From: Bacillus sp. THAF10 | Lineage (GTDB): Bacteria > Bacillota > Bacilli > Bacillales > Bacillaceae_I | Assembly: GCF_009363695.1 (NCBI RefSeq) | Contig: NZ_CP045403.1 | Span: forward strand, 3,854,501-3,918,500 | DNA length: 64,000 nucleotides | Reading direction: 5' to 3' | In this document: piece by piece, positions 1-8,519 of the stretch | How the letters are laid out: every line of letters starts with the position of its first letter | Position numbering within the stretch: the stretch's first letter is position 1 | The notes under the pieces: model-generated | Seen by the model: only the letters and a program-made list of their open reading frames with translations | Databases searched by the model: none | What the model was told of the DNA's origin: nothing | Program-made: the position numbers and the translations under genes

Positions 1-102
1 CATGTAGGTTAAGTTTACTTTTTTTGTCGAGATAACTCAAGTAGGTTGTGACGAACATTCAAAAAAATGTCACATCTTTATTTTCTAAAATCCCTTGACA
101 TA

Positions 103-618
103 TCAGGACGTTTTTAATTGATCCTTCAATTCGTCCGTTGCGCGATCCCACATTCCTTGGTCATGCCCCACTAAATAGTCTTGTAAAATTTGCTTTGAGC
201 GATTGTCCATGTGACTGACCATAATATGGCGCTTCATCGACTTATCCATTTTGTTCACATGCTCTGGAAGAGATTTGTAGCCTCTTCTAATCTCTCGGTC
301 CACTGTCATCTCGCACGCTGTCACGCCTGCATAGTATGGCCCCTCCTGTTTGCGGTCGATGGTCACCCACACAAGCCAAAATGGTTTTCCATTTGGTACA
401 TCCTCTTTGTTGGGAAGGAACTTGATTCCTTTTTCCACCGTGCTGCGAGCATGCATCGCTCCGATATCAACGAATGCCTCTCCACCCTCTACGTCAACAA
501 AAACAGGCGAGACGTTATCGAGACTTAATGCACCTATTCCAAAACCACCGTGCCCATCAGTCGGGTCATTTTTAATTATATTAAAGCCAATTGGTTTCTT
601 TTTCTTTTCCTGATCCAT
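103..618 (-). CDS. ywhD: YwhD family protein
   Basis: The product is a 171-residue soluble protein of the YwhD family, which is conserved in Bacillaceae and has no established biochemical role. There is no signal peptide or membrane segment, and the N-terminus is lysine-rich (MDQEKKKK). The ATG is preceded at good distance by AAGGGGG, which supports this start. It is transcribed divergently from the tautomerase gene at 749, the same association with ywhB-type genes seen in B. subtilis. The assignment rests on recognising the family and the syntenic neighbours. Function stays unknown. Confidence 0.85.
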   Translation of the reverse strand: MDQEKKKKPIGFNIIKNDPTDGHGGFGIGALSLDNVSPVFVDVEGGEAFVDIGAMHARSTVEKGIKFLPNKEDVPNGKPFWLVWVTIDRKQEGPYYAGVTACEMTVDREIRRGYKSLPEHVNKMDKSMKRHIMVSHMDNRSKQILQDYLVGHDQGMWDRATDELKDQLKTS

Positions 619-748
619 TTTACGGTTGCCCCCTTACTTTTCCGATACAGAGCCACGATATTTCGGACTCTCTTGCGCTTTTCCTGTAATTATACAATAA
701 TTTATGGGAGATGAAAAACAATAGAAGCATAAAGGAGCGGATGAGGAA

Positions 749-934
749 ATGCCATATGTAACAGTGAAAATGCTAGAGGGACGCAGCGAGGAACAGAAAA
801 AAGCGTTAGTGGAAAAAGTAACAGCGGCCGTGAGTGAAACCACCGGTGCACCGGAGGGAAAAATTGTGGTTTTTATTGAAGAAATGACAAAAGGACACTA
901 TGCAGTTGGCGGCAAGCGGTTGAGTGATCAATAA
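749..934 (+). CDS. ywhB: 4-oxalocrotonate tautomerase family (YwhB)
   Basis: This is a 61-residue member of the 4-oxalocrotonate tautomerase family, which tautomerises enol/keto dicarboxylates using an N-terminal proline as general base. After Met removal the chain begins with Pro1 (PYVTVKMLEGR), and Arg11 is in the expected place. The position of Arg39 in classical 4-OT is a valine here, as I recall for B. subtilis YwhB, so the physiological substrate may differ. The full length and the C-terminal GGKRLSDQ fit the family. The RBS AAGGAGCGG sits before the ATG. A hairpin terminator follows at 944. Confidence 0.9.
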   Translation: MPYVTVKMLEGRSEEQKKALVEKVTAAVSETTGAPEGKIVVFIEEMTKGHYAVGGKRLSDQ

Positions 935-943
935 TGGTGGGTG

Positions 944-985
944 GCAGATGGCTCGCGAAGGTTGCTAGCCATCTGCTGCTTGTTT
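944..985 (+). terminator. Terminator of ywhB
   Basis: A 10 bp stem (GCAGATGGCT at 944-953 with AGCCATCTGC at 967-976) is followed by TGCTTGTTTTAT. It lies just after the ywhB stop codon. Confidence 0.75.
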
Positions 986-1098
986 TATCAGCCACTTTTG
1001 GGTTTTATCAGCCACTTCGAACACTTTATCAGCCACTTTTTTGATTTATCAGCCACTTTCCACTTTTATCAGTCGCTTCGAACACTTTATCAGCCACC
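985..1098 (+). repeat. 20-21 bp phased array, word TTTATCAGCCACTT
   Basis: Six copies of TTTATCAGCCACTT (one altered to TATCAGTCGCTT) have ATCA beginning at 987, 1007, 1028, 1048, 1068 and 1089, a spacing of 20-21 bp. Each word is followed by a variable filler of about 6 nt. The array begins where the ywhB terminator ends and lies between convergent ywhB and the DUF2254 gene. No coding function is supported. Confidence 0.9.
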
Positions 1099-1136
1099 CG
1101 ACAAAAAGGGACAAATTTCGCGACCTTGCTGCTTTC

Positions 1137-2417
1137 CTAACTCTCCAACAGCCCTCGTAACCGCTCCTTCTTCTCCTCTAACACCTGAAGATCCAGCGGC
1201 TCAAAATTTTCTTCTTTTATACTCCCAACAAAAAACTCCCACATATTCGCAATCTTCCTACGAGCTTCTGACTTACTTCCCTCTGCTGTGAGAATCAAGC
1301 ATTCCAGAATGGTCAGAATAACGGAAATATCCCTCTCTCCATAAATCCTCAACTGATAAAAGGCTGTGTACAAAATTTCTTCAAAGGTCCGTTGCGGAAT
1401 GGAAACTCGAGACTCCTCATCCTCGTCACAAAACGTAAGCGCCTTAGAATCCACCATCCCAAATTCCATTAAGAGACGGCTCATATAGCGAATACAGTTG
1501 TTGGCGGTGTTTGGGTCGTTAATCCCTGGAGAGATGGCGCGCAAGGCAACCTCCGCCATTTTTTGCAGCGAAAACTCCCCGTCTTGAAGGGGTGTTCGTT
1601 CTTCTCCCACTTCAATATATGCCGACAAATCTAAATCCGGCTGTTCTCCTGCAAAATACACCTCTCCTAGCTTACTGTGCTCCGTAACAAAATCCCCAAT
1701 TCGCTGATGAAAAATAATGATGTAGTCTTGTTCCTTCGCCTGTTTTATTAATCCTTCTACATCCACAACCTGAATATAGCCCGTTGCCTTTGGGTAAATA
1801 TCTTTTTTCTCTACGAAGGTCGAAGGAGGCGCCATCTCTTTTAGCTTTAATTTCCCTTTTTGATAGAGAATCTTTTTCTTTTTTACAGAGGTGAGTCCTT
1901 CCTTCATCAATCGTTCGATTAGCTTGCTGACCTGAATGGAGCGCGCCACATGGTGGATGAAGAAGACAAAGTATCCTACACACACGACCGCAAGAATGAC
2001 ACCTACCCCAGAAGCAAGGACGCGCTGATCATCAAGCCAATCCTTCATAAGGAGTAGCGACAGGACAGAATAGATGAAGGAGCCAACAAACACTCCGAGA
2101 ACACGGAGCGTTATTTTCTCTGTCATAAAATCCTGTAGAGTGCGTGGAGAAAACTGACTCGAATAGGTAGTAAGAACAACCATGATGGTGGAGAACGATA
2201 TGGTAGTCATCGTCAGGATTGCGGTTGCTATCGAGCTGAGAATGGTTGTACTTAAGTCCACATTGGTGAAAAGCATTTTCGGGAGCAACTCTTGCACCGA
2301 TTCCGCGAATACGGTATCTATCAAGATGATAATTGCGGTTAGTATGATGCTTGCAAGCGCATAAAGGCTCGGCACAAACCAGATTTCCTTTCTAGCGCGT
2401 AAGGTCCACTTTTCCAT
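1137..2417 (-). CDS. DUF2254 domain membrane protein
   Basis: This is a 426-residue predicted membrane protein of the DUF2254 family. Four hydrophobic segments are visible near residues 16-37, 57-80, 106-124 and 134-158, followed by a soluble region of about 270 residues that contains the family-typical stretch RAISPGINDPNTANNCI. The ATG is preceded by GAGGGG. No biochemical function is established for the family. It converges on ywhB, and the phased array at 985 lies in the gap. Confidence 0.85.
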   Translation of the reverse strand: MEKWTLRARKEIWFVPSLYALASIILTAIIILIDTVFAESVQELLPKMLFTNVDLSTTILSSIATAILTMTTISFSTIMVVLTTYSSQFSPRTLQDFMTEKITLRVLGVFVGSFIYSVLSLLLMKDWLDDQRVLASGVGVILAVVCVGYFVFFIHHVARSIQVSKLIERLMKEGLTSVKKKKILYQKGKLKLKEMAPPSTFVEKKDIYPKATGYIQVVDVEGLIKQAKEQDYIIIFHQRIGDFVTEHSKLGEVYFAGEQPDLDLSAYIEVGEERTPLQDGEFSLQKMAEVALRAISPGINDPNTANNCIRYMSRLLMEFGMVDSKALTFCDEDEESRVSIPQRTFEEILYTAFYQLRIYGERDISVILTILECLILTAEGSKSEARRKIANMWEFFVGSIKEENFEPLDLQVLEEKKERLRGLLES

Positions 2418-2483
2418 TGGCTTGTAATCCCCTCTTTTTTATAGGTAGGTTTCCCTTTTTTGGCAAAAGTTAAGCGTAAGAAC

Positions 2484-2541
2484 AAAATCGCAATGCGCCC
2501 GTTTTGCTAGTCGTAAGCGCATGGAGATGGACGCTGCTACC
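2484..2541. repeat. Family C dispersed repeat, fragment
   Basis: The segment ATGCGCCCGTTTTGCTAG then GCGCATGGAGATGGACGCTGCT matches, in part, the elements at 23898-23960 (reverse orientation) and 51530-51724. It is the only recognisable content of the gap 2418-2784 besides AT-rich DNA. I read it as a decayed copy of a dispersed Bacillaceae intergenic repeat. Confidence 0.6.
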
Positions 2542-2784
2542 TTTTGTTCCAATTATCCACATACGTACTTTTTATTAGGCATTTCGTAAAGATTGTTGCG
2601 TTTAAGGATTAATTTACTTTTTATGGTATTTTATAAAGAAAGGCTTATTCAGCTAACGGTCAGTTTAATTGAATATTTCAAATTATAAGGCTCGAGGCTT
2701 ACCTAAATATACTGCTATGGTTCATTTCTCTTTGTTTATACGCAAGGTATGCTAGAAAAAAAGAAAGAAGGTCATAGGGAAGTA

Positions 2785-3768
2785 ATGAAGAAAACTAAAA
2801 AAAATCGAATCTGGAGAGTTTTAAGAAACATATTATTCTCAATACTAGCTGCATTTGTTATTTGGGTTATTTTCAGTAATATTATGACAGCTTATGATCA
2901 AAAAAAATACCAACCAATAGGAGAAGTAGTTGAAGTTGATGGACAAGATATGCACATTTATACAAACGGCGATGGTGAAGAGACGATTGTTTTATTAAGT
3001 GGACTTGGAACAGCAGCACCAGCACTGGATTTTGAACCATTAATTAATGAAATGGCAAAAAATAATAAGGTTGTAGTGGTAGAACCGTTTGGATACGGAT
3101 GGAGCGATATAACTAAAAAAGAACGGACAGTTGAAAACATTGTAGAAGAAATAAGGGTAGCTCTAAAAAAGTCAGATATAAAAGGACCGTATATTTTGAT
3201 GCCTCATTCAATTTCTGGAATTTACAGTATGTATTTTGCTAATAGATACCCCGAAGAAGTTAAAGGCATCGTAGGAATAGACCCAACGTTACCTCAAGCA
3301 TTAGAATATTTTGGTGAAGATGCTCCTACAATGCCCAAGTATTTAAGTTATCTGGCACCTACTGGAATTGCAAGATTAGCCTTATATATTACTCCCGATG
3401 GTTTTTTACCCATTGCTGATGATGGAACCTATTCAGAAAAAAATTTAAAAATGACCAAGGCACTCTCTGCTTCTAAAGGTTATAACAAGAACGTTGTTGC
3501 TGAAGCCAATGAACTAAAAGAAAATATTGAGAAAACCGTTGGTATGAAGTTTCCATCTAATATTCCAACCTTTTTCTTTACAACGAAAGAAGAAAAGGTA
3601 ACGGAAGATGGAAAGAACAATGTGTCTTTTTACAAGACACAATTAACTGATAGTCCAGCAAGTAAAGTTGTAGTCTTAGAAGGACATCACTATCTTCATT
3701 GGACAGGTTATAAAGAAATGACTATAGAAATTAATAAATTCACCAATTCAATCTCTGGTGAGCAATAA
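2785..3768 (+). CDS. Membrane-anchored alpha/beta hydrolase
   Basis: The product is a 327-residue alpha/beta-hydrolase-fold protein with a basic N-terminus and one hydrophobic segment (about residues 9-34), so the hydrolase domain is probably outside the membrane. The nucleophile elbow reads PHSISGIYSMYF, a variant of G-x-S-x-G with Pro-His before Ser. The likely catalytic His is in the late HHYLHW motif. I chose the ATG at 2785 because AGGGAAG precedes it; an in-frame ATG at 2749 has poor spacing to any RBS. Base composition is visibly AT-richer than the neighbours, and a transposase remnant follows, which suggests acquisition. The substrate is unknown. Confidence 0.8.
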   Translation: MKKTKKNRIWRVLRNILFSILAAFVIWVIFSNIMTAYDQKKYQPIGEVVEVDGQDMHIYTNGDGEETIVLLSGLGTAAPALDFEPLINEMAKNNKVVVVEPFGYGWSDITKKERTVENIVEEIRVALKKSDIKGPYILMPHSISGIYSMYFANRYPEEVKGIVGIDPTLPQALEYFGEDAPTMPKYLSYLAPTGIARLALYITPDGFLPIADDGTYSEKNLKMTKALSASKGYNKNVVAEANELKENIEKTVGMKFPSNIPTFFFTTKEEKVTEDGKNNVSFYKTQLTDSPASKVVVLEGHHYLHWTGYKEMTIEINKFTNSISGEQ

Positions 3769-3784
3769 CAATCTTCCGTTATAG

Positions 3785-3914
3785 GGGGCTTTAACGGAAT
3801 TCTTACCCTGCTGACGGAAGCTGAACCAATAAAGATAATTATCCAAATACTTTGTAGCCACTCCTTGGAACCTATCCATCCAGCCTTTTAAACGTTTATG
3901 ATAGTTCTCTCGAT
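3785..3914 (-). pseudogene. IS1595/ISXO2-like transposase C-terminal remnant
   Basis: On the minus strand an open stretch reads YRENYHKRLKGWMDRFQG, then VATKYLDNYLYWF. This is the characteristic C-terminus of IS1595-family (ISXO2-like DDE) transposases. Upstream of it the frame meets a stop and no further transposase sequence is recognisable, so only about 40 codons survive. It lies directly after the AT-rich hydrolase gene. The family call is from motif recognition. Confidence 0.75.
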
Positions 3915-3976
3915 ATGGTGGTCAAAATAGCAAGAATCTATGCGAAAAGTGCGTTTTATTATTACCTATTACAAAT

Positions 3977-4016
3977 AAAAAGAGCCCACGAGAATCTACC
4001 CATTCCCGCAGGCTCC
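3977..4016 (-). terminator. Terminator of ywgA/ywfO operon
   Basis: On the minus strand GAGCCTGCGGGAAT pairs with ATTCTCGTGGGCTC (one small asymmetry) and is followed by TTTTTATTTG, just past the ywgA stop. Confidence 0.75.
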
Positions 4017-4026
4017 TATAACGATA

Positions 4027-4533
4027 TTAATGTTTAATACATCCGCGCAGCTGCTCGATATAGCTGTAAGCTTCGTCTACTTCTTCCTCGGTGTAACGCT
4101 GCTTGCTTTTTAGGGTGAACACCTTGTCCTTCACTTCGTCCTTTGAAAGACCTTCGAAAAACAATACGGTGGAGACAAGCTCCAGGAAGCGGGAGCTCTG
4201 CTCGTTCATGTTGGTCATGCATTCGTTCAGGTTTGGCATTTCCAGGTCGTAGTGCGTTAGGAACTCCTGTCCATTTTCCGTGAGGCTGTAGCGATACTGC
4301 GAGTAGCCACCCTTATTTTCCTTCAACTCGCTTAAAAAGCCAAGATTGCAAAGCTCTTCCACTCGCAACGTTACTTCTTCAGAGTACGGTCCATAGAAAT
4401 GAAAATTGTACTTTTCATAGAATGGATAGTTTAGCTTTTTTGCGATATAGACCATTTTCTGTAGTTTTTTTCTTCCGATGACTTCTCCTGCCGATGCAAA
4501 CACCTTCATTAATTTTGCGTGATCTGTCAACAA
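4027..4533 (-). CDS. ywgA: YwgA family protein
   Basis: This 168-residue soluble protein matches the YwgA family beside an HD-domain gene, as in B. subtilis. The N-terminal half (LMKVFASAGEVIGRKKLQKM) looks like a winged-helix or antitoxin-like fold. The start is TTG with AAGGGG just upstream. The gene lies 18 nt after ywfO on the same strand, so the two are probably one transcript ending at the hairpin at 3977. Molecular function is unknown. Confidence 0.8.
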   Translation of the reverse strand: MLTDHAKLMKVFASAGEVIGRKKLQKMVYIAKKLNYPFYEKYNFHFYGPYSEEVTLRVEELCNLGFLSELKENKGGYSQYRYSLTENGQEFLTHYDLEMPNLNECMTNMNEQSSRFLELVSTVLFFEGLSKDEVKDKVFTLKSKQRYTEEEVDEAYSYIEQLRGCIKH

Positions 4534-4551
4534 ACCCCTTCATCTCCTAAC

Positions 4552-5862
4552 CTAATCCTTTGCCTGTATTCCTAATATCTCTCTAATTTTCTTTTTTGCT
4601 GATTTCTTCGTCGTACCATCCTCTAGCAGGTCCATTGGAAAGTATAGCTTGTGGTCGGTTCTTCTTTTCCCAGAAATGGCATCCACAATCTCCGACTCTC
4701 TTGATAGCTCTCGTACTTCTCCGTTTGGCATGAGCAGATGAATGGGTAGTCGCTCCTCTTCTTCTCCCGGACGGTAAAAGTCGTATGGCAGGTCAGAGGA
4801 GGAATCCACCACTAAATAATAGGCTGGGTCGATTCCTGCCTTTTTAAATAGACTCGTGAGCTCCATTAAATCCATCATTTGCTTATTAGGATTAAATTCG
4901 ACGTATTTAAACAAATTCCTGTTCATAAATCGTCGACATAAGTCGCTTAATATCGAATCTTCTTCTTCCTGCCACGATTGGAAGTAATACATCACAACGG
5001 CCTCATCTAGCTTTATGTAATCCACTAGCGAAATTTCTTCTTTAAAAAGGGAGTAAAAATGTACTGGCTGATATTTAAATGGGTAATTTTCTTCATGCAA
5101 TTGTTTGGCACGGTGCAATATTTTTGTCAGTATCACCTCGGCACTTCTTGTCACCGGGTGAAAATACACCTGCCAATACATTTGATAGCGACTCATGATG
5201 TAATCTTCCACTGCATGCATTCCGCTCGATTTAATTACCACTTGATCCTCACGAGGGCGCATGACACGCAGAATCCGCTCCATATCAAAATGGCCGTAGC
5301 TTACGCCGGTAAAATATGCGTCACGCTGCAGGTAGTCCATTCTGTCGGCATCAATCTGGCTTGATATCATACTGACTACTAATTTATTTTTATAGGTTTT
5401 TGCAATCACTTCCGCGACGTCTTTAGGAAAATTCCTATGAACTCGCTTTAGCACGGCATTTACTTCTGTATCGCCTAGAATAATTGCCTGTGTAAAATCC
5501 TCATGATCGAGGTGAAACACCTTTTCAAAGGAATGGGAAAATGGACCATGGCCTAAATCATGCAGTAAGGCTGCACAAAGGCATAGCAAACGGTCATTTG
5601 GATTCCAATCTGGTCTTCCTTCAAACACATCATCAATAATTCGGCGGACGATTTCGTACACACCTAATGAATGATTCAGACGACTATGTTCTGCCCCGTG
5701 AAAGGTTAAGTAAGTCGTTCCAAGCTGGCGAATTCGACGCAGTCGTTGAAATTCCATGGTGCCAATTAAGTCCCAAACCACTCTGTCTCGAACGTGCACG
5801 TAGCGGTGCACTGGATCCTTAAATACCTTTTCTTCACTCAGTTTTTCCGTAGCATAACTCAT
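4552..5862 (-). CDS. ywfO: HD domain phosphohydrolase YwfO
   Basis: This is a 436-residue HD-superfamily metal-dependent phosphohydrolase. The HD signature is ALLHDLGHGPFSHSFE with His101-Asp102, and His64 lies in the SRLNHSLGVYE segment. Related enterococcal proteins are dNTP triphosphohydrolases, so a role in nucleotide clean-up is a reasonable inference, but the substrate is not shown here. The length is normal for YwfO. It is probably co-transcribed with ywgA, 18 nt downstream. Confidence 0.9.
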   Translation of the reverse strand: MSYATEKLSEEKVFKDPVHRYVHVRDRVVWDLIGTMEFQRLRRIRQLGTTYLTFHGAEHSRLNHSLGVYEIVRRIIDDVFEGRPDWNPNDRLLCLCAALLHDLGHGPFSHSFEKVFHLDHEDFTQAIILGDTEVNAVLKRVHRNFPKDVAEVIAKTYKNKLVVSMISSQIDADRMDYLQRDAYFTGVSYGHFDMERILRVMRPREDQVVIKSSGMHAVEDYIMSRYQMYWQVYFHPVTRSAEVILTKILHRAKQLHEENYPFKYQPVHFYSLFKEEISLVDYIKLDEAVVMYYFQSWQEEEDSILSDLCRRFMNRNLFKYVEFNPNKQMMDLMELTSLFKKAGIDPAYYLVVDSSSDLPYDFYRPGEEEERLPIHLLMPNGEVRELSRESEIVDAISGKRRTDHKLYFPMDLLEDGTTKKSAKKKIREILGIQAKD

Positions 5863-5990
5863 TCCATTGACCTCTTTTTTTCGGCTTAAATTCTTTACTT
5901 TCTATTATAGTCTTAAAAAATTGACAAGAAAAGGATGGATTTTGAGCTTTTTATGGTCGGGTCTACTGTGTTTGTACCCTATTAGGGAAT

Positions 5991-6021
5991 AAAAAATCAC
6001 CTTTGTACGAATACAGAGGCG
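5991..6021 (-). terminator. Terminator beyond the DUF1450 gene
   Basis: Minus strand CGCCTCTGTA-ttcg-TACAAAGGTG (G-U pairs allowed) is followed by ATTTTTTATT. It is separated from the DUF1450 stop at 6193 by a family A palindromic element, so that element would be transcribed as 3' UTR. Confidence 0.65.
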
Positions 6022-6040
6022 ACTATTATGATTACTTTTT

Positions 6041-6177
6041 AAACTTCGCTGTTGATTTCCGCAAACGTCTCAGCGTCCTGCGGGGCGATGCTGGCTCTGC
6101 GCTTGCGCTGTGGTGTCTCCAGTCAATCGTTTCTTTCCCGCGGGAGTTTAAGCTCTTGCTATAATCAACAGCTAAAA
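6041..6177. repeat. Family A palindromic element (copy 1)
   Basis: The element is bounded by GCTGTTGATT and AATCAACAGC as terminal inverted ends, with a GC-rich interior containing CCTGCGGGGC and CCCGCGGGAG. Related copies are at 35640-35765 (reverse) and 50140-50275, with a short derivative at 11641-11681. No ORF is present. It resembles the dispersed palindromic elements common in Bacillaceae intergenic DNA. Confidence 0.75.
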
Positions 6178-6192
6178 ACGAAAACACAGCAT

Positions 6193-6417
6193 CTATTTCT
6201 TTAACTTTTTCATAATTTTATCAATTAGTTCGTCTTCTGTTGGAGCGGAGATGGGGCGGTTGTTTAGGAATGCAAATGCCTTTTTTCTTCCCGGTCCACA
6301 GTAGGATTGACAGCCGACTTCCACGCAAGCCCCTTCGTCCACTTTTTTCAGCTTCGGAATCAAGGTTTTGACGTTGGTTGCGTCGCAGTCATCACAAATG
6401 CGAAACTCATTTGCCAT
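6193..6417 (-). CDS. DUF1450 (YuzB-like) small cysteine protein
   Basis: This is a 74-residue protein of the DUF1450/YuzB type. Cysteines form CDDC (residues 8-11) and CQSYC (36-40), with another at 32. A pattern like this is compatible with a metal or Fe-S site, but none is demonstrated. The C-terminus is lysine-rich ([10 protein letters not shown]). It lies between ywfO and divergent rsfA and has its own terminator at 5991. Function is unknown. Confidence 0.8.
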   Translation of the reverse strand: MANEFRICDDCDATNVKTLIPKLKKVDEGACVEVGCQSYCGPGRKKAFAFLNNRPISAPTEDELIDKIMKKLKK

Positions 6418-6582
6418 GGTTCTACACAGCCCTTTCTATCTTAAAAAGTGGAAGCTACCACTTTTTCCTTCTTAACTAAAAGGTATTTTACAGGGAATCA
6501 GTTGACAATGCAAGGTCGTTTTTGTGACGGATAGCGTGCAGCTTGCGACAGATAACAATCTAGTAATTTTTTCTATGAATAT

Positions 6583-6612
6583 GTATAAATATCTTTTTTG
6601 CTGTCCAAAATA
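6583..6612 (+). promoter_or_regulatory. Predicted sigma-F promoter of rsfA
   Basis: GTATA (6583-6587), a 15 bp spacer, then GTCCAAAATA (6603-6612). This fits the sigma-F consensus GTATA/GGnnAnAnT with one mismatch and stands about 40 nt upstream of rsfA, which is a prespore gene in B. subtilis. Confidence 0.6.
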
Positions 6613-6650
6613 TAGACAGATACAACGTTATATAAAGGGAGTTGGAATAG

Positions 6651-7373
6651 ATGAAGGATCGTCAAGACGCTTGGTCTGAAGAGAATGATTTATTGTTAGC
6701 AGAAACCGTGCTCCGTCATGTAAGAGAAGGCAGTACACAGCTGAATGCTTTTGATGAAGTTGGTGATAAACTGAATCGCACGTCTGCTGCATGTGGTTTC
6801 CGTTGGAACGCAGTGGTTCGCCACGATTATGAAAAGGCCTTGCAGCTAGCTAAAAAACAACGCAAGCAACGTCAACGTGCACTTGGTCAACCTACGAAAA
6901 AGCTGTTGTACACGCCACCTGAAACCATGGTAGATGAGGAACTGCCGCTTGTTTTGGAAAATACAGCAACAGAAATGCCGCAGACTAACAGCCCTCAAAC
7001 AAGAGTGGAGCGCCGAGCAGCCGCACAAAAGTCCTTTGACAGCTTTGGAATGGGTAAGCGCGAAGATTTATCCCTAGAACAGGTCATTGGTTTCTTACAA
7101 ACCATGAAACACTCAAACGTCCATACTACTGCTCTACAACATGAAAATGCGAGATTAGTAAAAGAGAACGAGGACCTTGCTCTTCAAAACAAAGAGTTGG
7201 AGCAGCGGGTGCATAAGCTTCAGGAAGAGCAAGTTACCGTCCAAGAGGATTACGAAACATTGATGAAGATTATGAATCGCGCACGCAAGCTTGTGTTGTT
7301 TGATGAAGAGGAGCATGTCCCATCAAAATTCATGATGGACCGCAACGGTAATTTGGAGAAGCTGGCGGAATAA
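6651..7373 (+). CDS. rsfA: Prespore-specific regulator RsfA
   Basis: This is a 240-residue regulator of the RsfA family, which modulates sigma-F-dependent transcription in the forespore. The N-terminal 65 residues form a Myb/SANT-like DNA-binding domain ([19 protein letters not shown], then the [15 protein letters not shown] recognition helix). Residues about 150-205 are a long coiled coil rich in Glu, Lys and Leu, probably for oligomerisation. A sigma-F-like promoter lies at 6583 and a strong terminator at 7378. Start, length and context all fit the family. Confidence 0.92.
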   Translation: MKDRQDAWSEENDLLLAETVLRHVREGSTQLNAFDEVGDKLNRTSAACGFRWNAVVRHDYEKALQLAKKQRKQRQRALGQPTKKLLYTPPETMVDEELPLVLENTATEMPQTNSPQTRVERRAAAQKSFDSFGMGKREDLSLEQVIGFLQTMKHSNVHTTALQHENARLVKENEDLALQNKELEQRVHKLQEEQVTVQEDYETLMKIMNRARKLVLFDEEEHVPSKFMMDRNGNLEKLAE

Positions 7374-7377
7374 AGAT

Positions 7378-7426
7378 AGAACCCAAACTCAAGAATCTCA
7401 CATTCATTGAGTTTGGGTTCTTTTTT
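7378..7426 (+). terminator. Terminator of rsfA
   Basis: A perfect 14 bp stem, GAACCCAAACTCAA with TTGAGTTTGGGTTC, is followed by TTTTTT directly after the rsfA stop. Confidence 0.95.
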
Positions 7427-7439
7427 GCGGTGGAAACGG

Positions 7440-7545
7440 TTTGGCACGAACTCGGGGGTTTTTGGCACGAACTTGGCACGTTTTGGCACGAACTCAGGGC
7501 ATTTCCGCACGAACTCCATCCACTTTGGCACGAACTTTATAAAAA
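7440..7545 (+). repeat. 21 bp phased array, word TTTGGCACGAACT
   Basis: In-phase copies of (G/C)GCACGAACT begin at 7443, 7464, 7485, 7506 and 7527, exactly 21 bp apart, with an extra GGCACG at the half-period (7475). A stray copy, TTTTGGCACGAAAC, lies at 8463 on the far side of the 52 bp array. The array begins 14 nt beyond the rsfA terminator. The stretch 7546-7800 that follows is AT-rich with homopolymer runs and nothing else recognisable. Confidence 0.9.
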
Positions 7546-7800
7546 GGATTTTTTGTTACCTTTTTTTGTAAAAAAACGAGATTTCAAGGGACTCTATGTC
7601 ATTTGGACAAGCATTCATGACCATCCAACCCAAATTACCCCCACAAACCCCATTTTTTTATAAAAAAAACAAATTTTTTTAAATAAACCAAAAAACCAGC
7701 GTCTACTCACATTCTTCTCATTTGCCTAGCAACATCAGCATGTTTAATGTTCGATCACTGCGGTGCCAGCGCGACTTCTTTATGTATGGGCCACACCTAA

Positions 7801-8410
7801 TGCTCGACCTTTTTTCTTGCGGCAGTCCCTTTTTTGGGTTGTCTAGCACCTCTGCTTGACCTTTTTTCTTGCGGCAGTCCCTTTTTTGCGTTGTCCAGCA
7901 CCTCTGCTCGACCTTTTTCTTGCGGCAGTTCCTTTTTTGGGTTGTCCAGCACGTCTGCTCGACCTTTTTTCTTGCGGCAGTCCCTTTTTTGGGGTGTCCG
8001 GCACCTCTGCTCGACCTTTTTTCTTGCGGCAATCATTTTTTTGGGTCGTCCAGCACCTCTGCTCGACCTATTTTCTTGCAGCAGTCTCTTTTTTGGTTTG
8101 TCCAGCACCTTTGCTCGACCTATTTTCTTGACGCAGTCCCTTTTTTGGGTCGTCCGGCACCTCTGCTTGACCTATTTTCTTGCGGCAGTCCCTTTTTGGG
8201 GTCGTCCGGCACCTCTGCTTGACCTTTTTTCTTGACGCAGTCCCTTTTTGGGGTCGTCCAGCACCTCTGCTTGACCTATTTTCTTGCTGCAGCCCCTTTT
8301 TTGCGTTGTCCAGCACCTCTGCTCGACCTTTTTTCTTGCCGCAGTCCCTTTTTTGGGTTGTCTAGCACCTCGACCTTTTTTCTTGCTGCAGTCCCTTTTT
8401 TTGAGTCGTC
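7801..8410. repeat. 52 bp tandem array, about 12 units
   Basis: About eleven full units and one partial unit of a 51-52 bp sequence follow one another, beginning TGCTCGACC and containing CTTGCGGCAGTCCC, a T6 run, GGGTTGTCCAGCACCTC. Units differ by scattered substitutions, so the array is not freshly amplified. One strand is strongly pyrimidine-rich. Because 52 is not a multiple of three, every frame is open for long stretches, but there is no RBS or coding-like composition. It lies between the convergent rsfA and lipL terminators. Confidence 0.95.
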
Positions 8411-8477
8411 CAACTGAAGAAATCGTAATGGAATCGGAGTAAATCGGCATCAACTCTCCCCATTTTGGCACGAAACT

Positions 8478-8519
8478 AAAAAAACCTATCTTCCCGAATA
8501 TATTCAGGAGGATAGGTTT
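8478..8519 (-). terminator. Terminator of lipL
   Basis: On the minus strand AAACCTATCCTCC pairs with GGAAGATAGGTTT (one G-U pair) and is followed by TTTTTA. Confidence 0.85.

Noticed and set aside
1..102. Inverted repeat TGTGAC..GTCACA near 46-75 as ywhD terminator
   Set aside because: The stem is interrupted and lacks a T run on the minus strand.
941..1291. Open frame of 116 codons after ywhB
   Set aside because: It runs through the ywhB terminator and the phased array and then antisense to the DUF2254 gene.
7718..8471. Several overlapping open frames of 60-130 codons on both strands
   Set aside because: They are created by the 52 bp array; the frame rotates from unit to unit, no RBS precedes any of them and both strands are open equally.
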